DNA of 8,751 bases from Flavobacteriales bacterium UBA5869 (GCA_002432565.1 DJFP01000138.1:1-8751); one strand, 5' to 3'. Numbered from the stretch's first letter, positions 1 through 6,214 are shown. Program-made: numbers and translations. The notes: generated by a model not told the origin, from the letters alone.

Positions 1-1
1 T

Positions 2-1099
2 GCATTCTTTTACCAGTTTCCGGGATCTATCCAAAAAGCTTTGCGGAATAGAAGCATGGACCTGGACGCATTTGTATCGTTCATTTTGAATAATAAAGGG
101 TATGGTTTGGCGCATTTGCCGAAAGGATTGATTCCTTTTCATAAAAATGGTCCTTTTCTACTTTGCCCGATCCAGGAACATGTGGTGCAGGGGCAGTTAT
201 TGAACCAAAATAACTGTTCGTTCCATTTTACGATCCAGCCGAAATTCCAGGAATACATCCAGCGTCAATTGGAATTTTTGGAAGGAATGACTTCGAAGAA
301 ATTTGATGTTGATTTTTCAGTGCAGAATGCGGAAACAAATGCTGTTGCTTTCGATGATAATTACCAGCCAATTCTGAATCCTGAAGGTGATTTACTAACA
401 AGGCCTGCAGGTCACGGAGCTTTACTGGAAAACTTTGCAGAAGTAGATGCCGATTTGATTTTTATTAAGAATATCGACAATATTCAACACTATAATCATT
501 CGCAAATCGCTGTTGAAACACAGCGTATGCTGGGAGGCTTATTCCTGGAGGTCCAAAACAAAATAGAAAAATTGACCCTCGATTTTTCGGAAGAGGCCTG
601 GAATGATTTCAATGCCGAATACCAGTTATTTCACGAGTCGCTCAATAGTTTGCCGCAAAACGAGAAGCTGGATCTGTTGAAAAGACCGCTTCGTATTTGT
701 GGAATGGTCCAAAACGAAGGTCAGCCGGGAGGAGGTCCGTTTTGGGTGGAAAATAATGGTGAGATTACGAAACAGATCGTTGAAAAAGCTCAGATCAATC
801 CAAAAAGTGATCAGGTTCGTGTGATGATCCAATCTTCGCACTTTAACCCGGTAATCATGGTTTGCCAGGGTAAAAACAGTGACGGTTCCAAAATAGATGT
901 GGATGCATTCAAGGATGAAAATGCATATTTCAAAGTAAGTAAATCACACAATGGACAATCCATACATTTTGTTGAATTGCCTGGGCTTTGGAATGGTTCT
1001 ATGGCTAAATGGAATACGGTCTTTGTTGAGATCCCGAGTAAAACATTCAGCCCTGTGAAATCTATTTTGGATTTGCTGGATAAGGCGCATCAACCTTAA
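2..1099 (+). CDS. DUF4301 family protein, 5' end outside window
   Basis: The reading frame is open from base 2 to the TAA at 1097-1099 (365 codons, no upstream stop), so the gene almost certainly begins before the window. The internal TTG at 41 and ATG at 56 are unlikely to be real starts. I recognise the C-terminal two thirds of a DUF4301 protein, a family of roughly 500 residues found mainly in Bacteroidota. Seen in the sequence: LPKGLIPFHK near 115-145, RPAGHGALLENF at about 401-436, IFIKNIDN at about 458-481, and GMVQNEGQPGGGPFW at 701-745. No signal peptide or membrane segment is visible in this part, which suggests a cytoplasmic protein. The function is not established. The GHGALLEN and FIKNIDN pair resembles the GNGG and vDN motifs of UDP-sugar pyrophosphorylases, so a nucleotidyltransferase-like fold is an inference. 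The gene converges on the DUF58 gene, with 68 bases between the stops. Confidence 0.85.
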   Translation, partial: AFFYQFPGSIQKALRNRSMDLDAFVSFILNNKGYGLAHLPKGLIPFHKNGPFLLCPIQEHVVQGQLLNQNNCSFHFTIQPKFQEYIQRQLEFLEGMTSKKFDVDFSVQNAETNAVAFDDNYQPILNPEGDLLTRPAGHGALLENFAEVDADLIFIKNIDNIQHYNHSQIAVETQRMLGGLFLEVQNKIEKLTLDFSEEAWNDFNAEYQLFHESLNSLPQNEKLDLLKRPLRICGMVQNEGQPGGGPFWVENNGEITKQIVEKAQINPKSDQVRVMIQSSHFNPVIMVCQGKNSDGSKIDVDAFKDENAYFKVSKSHNGQSIHFVELPGLWNGSMAKWNTVFVEIPSKTFSPVKSILDLLDKAHQP

Positions 1100-1101
1100 A
1101 T

Positions 1102-1169
1102 AATTACTAATTGCAAATGACGAATTACCAATTATTCCATTTGTAAATGGTAACTAGTAATTGGTAATT
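1102..1169. repeat. nested AT-rich inverted repeat between convergent genes
   Basis: AATTACCAATTA at 1123-1134 is the exact reverse complement of TAATTGGTAATT at 1158-1169. Inside this pair, CCATTT (1137-1142) and AAATGG (1145-1150) form a second perfect inverted repeat. A related unit, AATTACTAATT at 1102-1112, sits 21 bases before the outer left arm as an imperfect direct copy. The element fills the whole gap between the DUF4301 and DUF58 stop codons and covers part of the DUF58 stop. It could act as a bidirectional terminator or be a small dispersed intergenic repeat. There is no clear U-tract in either direction. Confidence 0.7.
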
Positions 1170-2088
1170 AATACAGTTTTTGTCGTTTCAATAAATACTT
1201 CACCAATACATCCTGTATGGAGTCTTTGATGTCAATTGCATAAAAATCGACATTGTACTGGGTGCATTTCAGGCTTACTTCGTTGAAATAACGGTTAATT
1301 TCCGTGGTGTACTTTTCTTTGATCTCAGCCGGCTGCAACTTCATTTTTTCTCCCGTTTCCATATCGATCAGGTTGATCGGGTTATGTCCAAGCTCAAAAT
1401 CAATCTCAGTTGCCTTATCCATCACATGAAACAGCACTATTTCGTGTTTGTTGTGTTTCATATGCTGAATGCTCTGCATAAATTCATCCAGTCGGGAAGG
1501 ATCGTCCAATAAATCTGTGAAAATGACGATCAGGCTTCTCTTATGGCATAATTCCGCAACATCATGCAGGCAGGAAATGGTCTCAGTCAGTTTGGCATCA
1601 ACTGCCTGGTATTCGTGCAGCTGCTTTTCCATTTCATGTAATAAAAACCGGTGATGTGCCCCGGATGATTTTGCAGGTGTATGTAAAAACAAGCGGTTGT
1701 GGAATAGCGAAAGTCCTACCGCATCACGCTGTCTTTTTAATAATTCGGATAAAGATGCTGCCGCAAGGACTGAGAATTCCAGTTTGGAAAGCGTATTCTT
1801 TCCGCTGTAATACATGGACGAAGACACGTCGACCACCATTTGGCAGCGAAGATTGGTTTCTTCTTCGTATTTTTTAGTGAACATTTTCTCTGACCGGCCA
1901 TACAATTTCCAGTCAATATGCCGTGTTGATTCACCCGGATTGTATAAACGGTGTTCTGCAAATTCCACGGAAAAACCATGAAACGGACTTTTGTGCATTC
2001 CGGTAATGAAACCTTCTACGACCTGTTTTGCAAGTAATTCAAGATTGCCGAACTGAGCTAGCTGGTCTTTTTGTATGGTAGACAACAT
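1168..2088 (-). CDS. DUF58 domain (vWA-like) protein
   Basis: The gene encodes 306 residues from the ATG at 2088-2086 to the TAA at 1170-1168. The DUF58 signature lies at residues 38-80 (HGFSVEFAEHRLYNPGE, then RHIDWKLYGRS and MFTKKYEEE). A von Willebrand A-like metal site follows: DVSSSM at 87-92 gives the DxSxS motif, and IFTDLLDD at 189-196 supplies the later aspartate. No membrane helix is evident, so the protein is probably cytosolic. DUF58 proteins usually sit beside a MoxR-type AAA ATPase and are thought to work with it as a chaperone or stress module. No MoxR, BatA or BatB gene lies in the window, so the partner is either elsewhere or absent. The transporter gene upstream on the same strand ends 50 bases before this start, so co-transcription is possible. 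I see no Shine-Dalgarno sequence before the ATG. Confidence 0.9.
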   Translation of the reverse strand: MLSTIQKDQLAQFGNLELLAKQVVEGFITGMHKSPFHGFSVEFAEHRLYNPGESTRHIDWKLYGRSEKMFTKKYEEETNLRCQMVVDVSSSMYYSGKNTLSKLEFSVLAAASLSELLKRQRDAVGLSLFHNRLFLHTPAKSSGAHHRFLLHEMEKQLHEYQAVDAKLTETISCLHDVAELCHKRSLIVIFTDLLDDPSRLDEFMQSIQHMKHNKHEIVLFHVMDKATEIDFELGHNPINLIDMETGEKMKLQPAEIKEKYTTEINRYFNEVSLKCTQYNVDFYAIDIKDSIQDVLVKYLLKRQKLY

Positions 2089-2138
2089 GCTTCGAAAATA
2101 CGGATAAAAGTGATTGTTTTACGGAAGTTTTAAGAATT

Positions 2139-3081
2139 TTAAGAAAGAACTTCTGCTTCGGGTTCCATGATGAGTTCGACTTCTTTTCTGCGTTTTTTTC
2201 CTGCCCGGAAAATCGTCCCGACAATTACTCCGAAAATCACCAGGCAGACACCTATAATGGAAGCCAGTTCTAATTTCTCATTGAAGATAAACCACCCGGA
2301 AAATAATGCATAGATCGCTCCGATGTATTGGAAAGGAGCAACAATGGCTGTATCCGCAGACAGGAAAGCGCGTGTCATACAGACCTGTGCTATTTGAGTA
2401 AAAACACCGATTGTCAGCAGTATCAGCCATTCAATTCCCATCGGTACGGTGAAATCAAACAAGCACCAGATTCCGGTCAGGGGAAGAGCAAGCATGGGGA
2501 AGTAAATCACGATGTTGATCGTTTCTTCGGTTTCTTTTAGCTTCGATATGGCATTGTAAGCTACCCCGGAAAGGACTGCGGAAAGAATTCCCATTCCCAT
2601 CCAAAAAAGATCCGGTTTTTGACCGCTGAATCCGCCTGTTAATCCGTTGAAACCAATAAAAATAACACCGAAAAATGCAATAAGGCTGCTGAAATATTGC
2701 ATTTTGCTCACTTTTTCCCGAAACAGCTGTGAAGCGATCAATACGGTGAAGATAGGAGAAAGGTATTGTAGTGTAGATGCAATTGCCAGTGGTAATTTGT
2801 GCAGCGTAAAGAAGAAGATTGTGAGCGCAAGCATTCCTGCTGTTCCTCTTAAAAGCAGCCATTTCCGGTTATTCCCCAGCAATGGGAGTCCGCGGTATTT
2901 GATAATTGCTGCACTGAATCAGAAAGGAAACAAGACTTCTGAAAAAAACCAGTTCATGGGCAGGATATTTTTGAAGATGAGGAATAATATCGTTTTCCGG
3001 GTTTCCGAGCAGTTTTACAAAAAAGTTAACGATGAAAAATGCTATTCCCGAAAGAACGATGTATATAATTCCTCTGATCAT
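2139..3081 (-). pseudogene. DMT superfamily (EamA) transporter, frameshifted
   Basis: Two - strand frames together make one EamA-type transporter. The first starts at ATG 3081 (MIRGIIYIVLSG) and covers the first membrane helix and the conserved HELVFFRS segment, then meets a TAA at 2871-2869. The second runs to the TAA at 2141-2139 with NNRKWLLLRG, LPLAIASTLQYLSPIFTV and the remaining helices, including the second EamA repeat with PFQYIGAIYALFSGW. The total of 943 bases is one more than 314 codons. Skipping one base near 2913 joins LVSFLIQ to AAIIKYRGLPLLGNNRK, giving about 313 residues, a normal length for this family of roughly ten helices. A TGA at 2921-2919 in the second frame puts the shift between 2918 and 2871. 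The family exports small metabolites, but the substrate is unknown. The defect may be a real mutation or a read error; it is not in a homopolymer. A GTG at 3096 is a less likely start. Confidence 0.85.
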
Positions 3082-3085
3082 ACTG

Positions 3086-3093
3086 CAAAAGTA
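3086..3093 (-). promoter_or_regulatory. putative -7 box of the transporter gene
   Basis: On the - strand this reads TACTTTTG, which matches the Bacteroidota -7 consensus TAnnTTTG. It ends only four bases before the ATG at 3081, so a transcript from it would be nearly leaderless. I found no TTTG-type -33 element at the usual distance of about 19 bases, so the call is tentative. Confidence 0.4.
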
Positions 3094-3100
3094 CACCGTA

Positions 3101-3132
3101 TGTTCAATTTCCGGCGATGTTTGTTCAATTTC
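3101..3132. repeat. 11-base direct repeat in divergent promoter region
   Basis: TGTTCAATTTC occurs at 3101-3111 and again, identical, at 3122-3132. The start-to-start distance is 21 bases, or two turns of the helix. Both copies lie between the two outward-facing -7 boxes of the transporter and the outer-membrane protein gene. The spacing would place two copies of a regulator on the same DNA face, as known for LytTR-type response regulators. The identity of any binding protein is unknown. Confidence 0.5.
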
Positions 3133-3149
3133 TATTTACCGTCTGAAAA

Positions 3150-3157
3150 TACTTTTG
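3150..3157 (+). promoter_or_regulatory. putative -7 box of the outer-membrane protein gene
   Basis: TACTTTTG matches the Bacteroidota -7 consensus TAnnTTTG and lies 27 bases before the ATG at 3185. The same octamer faces the other way at 3086-3093. No clear -33 element is visible at normal spacing. Confidence 0.45.
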
Positions 3158-3184
3158 TAGCTTTAAGGTAAAATAAGACCCAAC

Positions 3185-3901
3185 ATGAAAAAGTTCCTGG
3201 TAATATTGTTTATTCTTAGTTCAGTTTCATATTCCAATGCACAAATTGAAAATGATAAATGGAGCATAACGGGTGAGTTAATGCTTCCGGCCGGAATGGG
3301 TAATAAGATGTTCAAGAATTATCTGAACGGATTGGTATATGCACACCCGAAAATCCAGTATAAGCCTTTCAAGCATTGGTATGTGGCTTTCGGGCCTAAA
3401 TACATGTATTACAAAGTGAACCAATTCCGTATTCCGTTTGAGCCCGGAGTAAGTGACGATTCTGTTTCGAATCATCAGAAGGTATATTCCATGACCGGAG
3501 GAATGCATGTTCTCGGAGGAGATGTTGAGTTGGGCTGGACCAGTTGGGTTGGTCCGCGCCTGGGATTGGAATTCGGCGTACGGGGAGGAATTGCCCAGCA
3601 TTGGTTTATGACATCCGGAACAAGAAAATATGGGAAACAGGAAGTAGTTGCCGCATATGTGGAGCCTTTGGTTTCTATTATACTGGCTTCCGATGAAGCT
3701 GTTGCTTACCGCTGGATCGTAGGATATAACTTCACGGGATATCAATTCACCGGAACGAGAGTTGGTTCAACCTCCTCCGGCGGGTATACCGAAAAAGACC
3801 TGAGAGCGCCAACGCAGTCTATATTTGTTGGTTTTGCAATCTCCCTTTACTTCAATAATCAACGCTCCGACGTATTCCTGGATGAGCCGTCCGGGGAGTG
3901 A
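3185..3901 (+). CDS. secreted, probable outer-membrane beta-barrel protein
   Basis: The gene encodes 238 residues, ATG at 3185 to TGA at 3899-3901. The N-terminus MKKFLVILFILSSVSYSNA is a classical Sec signal peptide with likely cleavage after A19, leaving Q20 as the mature start. No lipobox cysteine is present. The mature part is rich in aromatic residues and glycine with alternating strand-like stretches, such as HWYVAFGPKYMYYKV, LGLEFGVRGGIAQHWFM, RWIVGYNFTGYQFTG and SIFVGFAISLYF. This pattern fits an outer-membrane beta-barrel of perhaps 8-10 strands. The chain then continues for a short polar tail (NNQRSDVFLDEPSGE) rather than ending on an aromatic strand. I do not recognise a specific family. 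It has its own promoter region, divergent from the transporter gene, and hairpins follow its stop, so it appears to be a single-gene transcript. Confidence 0.75.
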   Translation: MKKFLVILFILSSVSYSNAQIENDKWSITGELMLPAGMGNKMFKNYLNGLVYAHPKIQYKPFKHWYVAFGPKYMYYKVNQFRIPFEPGVSDDSVSNHQKVYSMTGGMHVLGGDVELGWTSWVGPRLGLEFGVRGGIAQHWFMTSGTRKYGKQEVVAAYVEPLVSIILASDEAVAYRWIVGYNFTGYQFTGTRVGSTSSGGYTEKDLRAPTQSIFVGFAISLYFNNQRSDVFLDEPSGE

Positions 3902-3936
3902 GGTGACTTTCCCGAAAATTCGGGACTCAGCCACCT
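3901..3936. terminator. imperfect hairpin right after the outer-membrane protein gene
   Basis: AGGTG (3901-3905) pairs with CACCT (3932-3936). After a small internal mismatch, CCCGAA (3911-3916) pairs with TTCGGG (3919-3924) around an AA tip. The hairpin begins on the last base of the stop codon. There is no U-tract directly after it, so it may stabilise the 3' end of the mRNA rather than terminate by itself. Confidence 0.45.
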
Positions 3937-4004
3937 TGTAGCTTGTTTTGGAGTTGAATGAGGACTGCCAAAACTCTCTTCTTTTCTTTTGTTTTTTGAA
4001 CATG

Positions 4005-4039
4005 GAAAAGGTCACTGAGCGGAGTCGAAGTGCCTTTTC
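4005..4039. terminator. REP-like hairpin, probable terminator
   Basis: GAAAAGG (4005-4011) pairs perfectly with CCTTTTC (4033-4039). With one bulged T at 4012, CACT (4013-4016) then pairs with AGTG (4029-4032). The core CACTGAGCGGAGTCGAAGTG is a word I recognise as a common dispersed REP-like palindrome in many bacterial genomes. The right arm leads into TTTTC, giving a U-rich 3' flank on the + strand. It can therefore serve as a terminator shielding the efflux operon from upstream transcription. Confidence 0.6.
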
Positions 4040-4214
4040 TTTTCATCTTATTTAGCAGTTTCCACCATTCACGGTGTTGTGGTTACCATTCGCCGATTTT
4101 TGGTGGTATGCTAATCGTTCCGTACCGAAATTTGCCCTGTTTAATAGCTGATTTAATTCAAAGCACTTGATTTTACTGGTGTTTTTGCTAATTCATCTAA
4201 TTAAATCGAATTAA

Positions 4215-4245
4215 TTTAAACGCTTGTTTAAAATTGTTGTTTAAA
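4215..4245. promoter_or_regulatory. putative TetR operator: palindrome plus extra half-site
   Basis: TTTAAAC (4215-4221) and GTTTAAA (4226-4232) form a perfect 7-4-7 palindrome. A second GTTTAAA follows at 4239-4245, 13 bases after the first. The cluster ends 20 bases before the TetR start and overlaps the -7 box at 4242-4249. A palindrome of this size directly before a TetR gene is the usual position of its own operator. Binding is inferred, not shown. Confidence 0.6.
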
Positions 4246-4249
4246 TTTG
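4242..4249 (+). promoter_or_regulatory. putative -7 box of the efflux operon
   Basis: TAAATTTG matches TAnnTTTG and lies 16 bases before the TetR ATG at 4266, implying a very short leader. It overlaps the third TTTAAA half-site, so a bound repressor would block RNA polymerase. No canonical -33 TTTG is visible at 19-base spacing. The palindrome occupies that position. Confidence 0.45.
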
Positions 4250-4265
4250 TCGCGATTTTAAAAAT

Positions 4266-4886
4266 ATGAGCAAAGAACTATCTACAGAAGAAAAGATCCG
4301 GGAAGCTGCAAAGAATGTCTTTATCGCTAAGGGATTTGACGGCTGTACCTCCCGCGAAATAGCGAAAGCTGCGGGAATGAATGTGGCGCTTGTAAACTAC
4401 TATTTCTGCTCCAAAAAACAACTCTTTAAGCTTGTCTTCGAAGCGGTATTGGAAGACTTTATGCTTTCAACGGTGGAGGTTTTTCGCAAAAACCTGAGCC
4501 TGGAATCAAAAATGCGGATTTTCATTGAACGGGAATTTGAATTCCTGACTTCTCATCCGGATATTCCGCGCTTTATTCTATCTGAACTTTCAAGAGGGGA
4601 TAAGTGTGAATTCGATCATGCCGGAATCCTTGATAAGATTGCCAGTACAGGTGTTTTTGAAGAATTGTTGGAAGCGCAGGAAAAAGGAGTGATACGCAAA
4701 ATAGACCTCACAAATATCATGTTGCTGATCATGTCAAACTGTCATTATCCATTTATGGCAAAACCCCTGATGAAATACCTGAACAATTTGTCGGAGGAAC
4801 AATACCAGGAGCGCCTGATGCTCCAGAAACAATATGTTACGGAAATGCTTATCGGGTATCTGTTTAACCCGAAAACAAATAGTTAA
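4266..4886 (+). CDS. TetR/AcrR family transcriptional repressor
   Basis: The gene encodes 206 residues, ATG at 4266 to TAA at 4884-4886, a standard TetR length. The N-terminal DNA-binding domain covers about residues 8-55: KIREAAKNVFIAKGFDGCTSREIAKAAG, then NVALVNYYF and SKKQLF. Its helix-turn-helix lies at about 28-50, including the typical VNYYF recognition helix. The remainder is the variable helical ligand-binding and dimerisation domain, so the inducer cannot be predicted. The gene is the first of a tight cluster with a TolC-like channel, an adaptor and an RND pump, only 26 bases before the channel gene. This is the arrangement of a local repressor that controls its own efflux operon and releases DNA when a pump substrate binds. 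TTTAAAC-type sites lie both before and after the gene. Confidence 0.93.
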   Translation: MSKELSTEEKIREAAKNVFIAKGFDGCTSREIAKAAGMNVALVNYYFCSKKQLFKLVFEAVLEDFMLSTVEVFRKNLSLESKMRIFIEREFEFLTSHPDIPRFILSELSRGDKCEFDHAGILDKIASTGVFEELLEAQEKGVIRKIDLTNIMLLIMSNCHYPFMAKPLMKYLNNLSEEQYQERLMLQKQYVTEMLIGYLFNPKTNS

Positions 4887-4901
4887 ACACTTCATTTAAA
4901 C
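4883..4901. promoter_or_regulatory. two TTAAAC half-sites in front of the TolC-like gene
   Basis: TTAAAC at 4883-4888 and TTTAAAC at 4895-4901 lie 13 bases apart, overlapping the TetR stop codon and ending 11 bases before the next ATG. They repeat the word and the 13-base spacing seen in the TetR upstream region, on the opposite strand. This could be a secondary repressor site. The AT-rich context makes chance possible. Confidence 0.35.
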
Positions 4902-4912
4902 AAAGATTTAAT

Positions 4913-6214
4913 ATGAGAAATGGTTTTTTAGGTGTACTCATGGTTTTAGGAGTCGGAAGCAGTGCTTCGGCTCAGGTTCTGGACCTTGAAACATGTTTGA
5001 AGATGGCGGATACGGCCAATTTATCCATTGTTAATTCCCGTTTGGACGTAGCAATGAATAAAAGTCAGGTTTCTTCCTACTTAACTGCGCGTTACCCGAA
5101 GATTGTCGCGAATGCCGATTATCGTTACAACGCGATTATTCCCGGACAACTCTTGCCGGCAGAGATTTTCGGAGGCGCTCCTGGACAGTATGCAACTGTA
5201 AAATTTGGGGTTCCATACGTTTTCAGTAATTCTGTTCAGTTACAGCAGATTTTGTTCAATCCACAGATTAATTACGGGATCAGTACCCTGAAAATTCAAC
5301 AGCAGGTTGTGGAGATCCAGCAGAAAATTACCGAGCGCGACAGTAAAACGCAGGTTGCCAACACGTTTTTCAATCTACAGGCAGTGAATAAACAAATTGA
5401 TTTCGTGGACTCAAACCTCGTAAATATTGATCGGCTGATTGCGAATATGGAGGCGATGGAGAAGCAGAAAATGATTGTTAAGACGGAAGTGGATAAACTG
5501 CGTATTAACCGTTTGAATTCGGTAAATGGGAAGCAGACGCTCCTGGCTAATAAAGATCAATTGGAAATGCTGCTGAAGATCCTGATAGGTTTGCCGGAAG
5601 ATCAAAAGATTACACTTGCTTCCGATGATTTGGTGGAGAAGTCCATTTTGGTGGATGCATCTACGATCAATTACCCGGAATTGGAATTAATTGCCGCGCA
5701 GGTCCGTATGAATGAAGAGGAAAAAAAAGGAACGAACATGAATTACCTGCCGTCACTTTCTTTCATTGCCGGATACAATTACACTTATAATATGAAGCCG
5801 GAGGATAATGTGCGCCAGGGAATTCCATCTGCATTTTTAGGTATCCGCCTGGATTGGACTTTGTTTGACGGAATGGAAAAGTACTACAAGCAAAAGGTTA
5901 CGAAGGTGGCTCACATGAAACTTCAAAACCAGGAAGAATTATTGAGCCAGCAGCTGCATATGCAGACCGAGAATTCAAAACGCCAGATCGAGATCCAGGT
6001 AAATTCATTGGCAATTGCACAGGAACAACTGAAACTTTCTCAAAGTGTTTACAAACAAACAGAACTGCAATATAACGAAGGAACGGTTGATTCCAACGAT
6101 CTTGTAAGGGCAAGTACGGATTTGCAGCAGGCCCAGACAAATGTTGTTTTGGCATACGTCCAGTTGCGCCAGGCAGAATTAGAGTATTTAAAGAATATCG
6201 GAAACGTTAAATAA
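4913..6214 (+). CDS. TolC family outer-membrane efflux channel
   Basis: The gene encodes 433 residues, ATG at 4913 to TAA at 6212-6214. Residues 1-20 (MRNGFLGVLMVLGVGSSASA) form a Sec signal peptide, with Q21 as the likely mature start. The rest has the two tandem outer-membrane-efflux-protein repeats, about residues 25-225 and 245-430. They begin with LDLETCLKMADTANLSI and include long amphipathic helices for the periplasmic tunnel. The second repeat carries the typical LDWTLFDG strand start followed by SVYKQTELQYNEGTVDSNDL and a final helix ending LRQAELEYLKNIG. The product should form a trimer in the outer membrane and act as the exit duct for the pump. It lacks an N-terminal lipobox, unlike OprM-type channels. 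It lies between the repressor and the adaptor (39 bases), presumably in one transcript. Confidence 0.93.
   Translation: MRNGFLGVLMVLGVGSSASAQVLDLETCLKMADTANLSIVNSRLDVAMNKSQVSSYLTARYPKIVANADYRYNAIIPGQLLPAEIFGGAPGQYATVKFGVPYVFSNSVQLQQILFNPQINYGISTLKIQQQVVEIQQKITERDSKTQVANTFFNLQAVNKQIDFVDSNLVNIDRLIANMEAMEKQKMIVKTEVDKLRINRLNSVNGKQTLLANKDQLEMLLKILIGLPEDQKITLASDDLVEKSILVDASTINYPELELIAAQVRMNEEEKKGTNMNYLPSLSFIAGYNYTYNMKPEDNVRQGIPSAFLGIRLDWTLFDGMEKYYKQKVTKVAHMKLQNQEELLSQQLHMQTENSKRQIEIQVNSLAIAQEQLKLSQSVYKQTELQYNEGTVDSNDLVRASTDLQQAQTNVVLAYVQLRQAELEYLKNIGNVK

Larger units (their letters stand above)
3902..4265. other. 364-base non-coding gap before the efflux operon
   Basis: I see no convincing gene here. 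From left to right the gap holds the hairpin starting at 3901, a pyrimidine-rich run at 3976-3997, and the REP-like hairpin at 4005-4039. A stretch at 4060-4140 follows with only short repeated words such as ACCATTC. Next comes a 9-base inverted pair, GATTTAATT (4150-4158) and AATTAAATC (4199-4207), which may be chance in AT-rich DNA. The gap ends with the operator and -7 box of the TetR gene. A - strand open frame of 82 codons spanning 3767-4015 has no homology that I recognise and is judged spurious. Confidence 0.6.

Noticed and set aside
41..56. TTG at 41 or ATG at 56 as the start of the DUF4301 gene
   Set aside because: The frame is open to the left edge and the translation before these codons (FYQFPGSIQKAL) looks like continuing protein. 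The family is also longer, so the true start is outside the window.
2647..3171. 174-codon + strand open frame
   Set aside because: It is antisense to the EamA transporter and crosses the divergent promoter region. Its translation is basic and low-complexity with no recognisable domain, while the opposite strand encodes a clear membrane protein.
3767..4015. 82-codon - strand open frame over the end of the barrel gene and the gap
   Set aside because: It overlaps the barrel gene's 3' end and the hairpin starting at 3901, and its translation is basic with no recognisable family. It looks like chance.
4060..4140. Repeated ACCATTC words and a GGTGGT/ACCACC-like pairing as a structured RNA
   Set aside because: The words are short and unevenly spaced, and I could not build a stable conserved structure. 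No riboswitch or small RNA family is recognisable.
4215..4245. CRISPR-like or phage-like repeat array
   Set aside because: Only three 7-base AT-rich words with short spacing are present. This fits an operator, not an array of long repeats with unique spacers.
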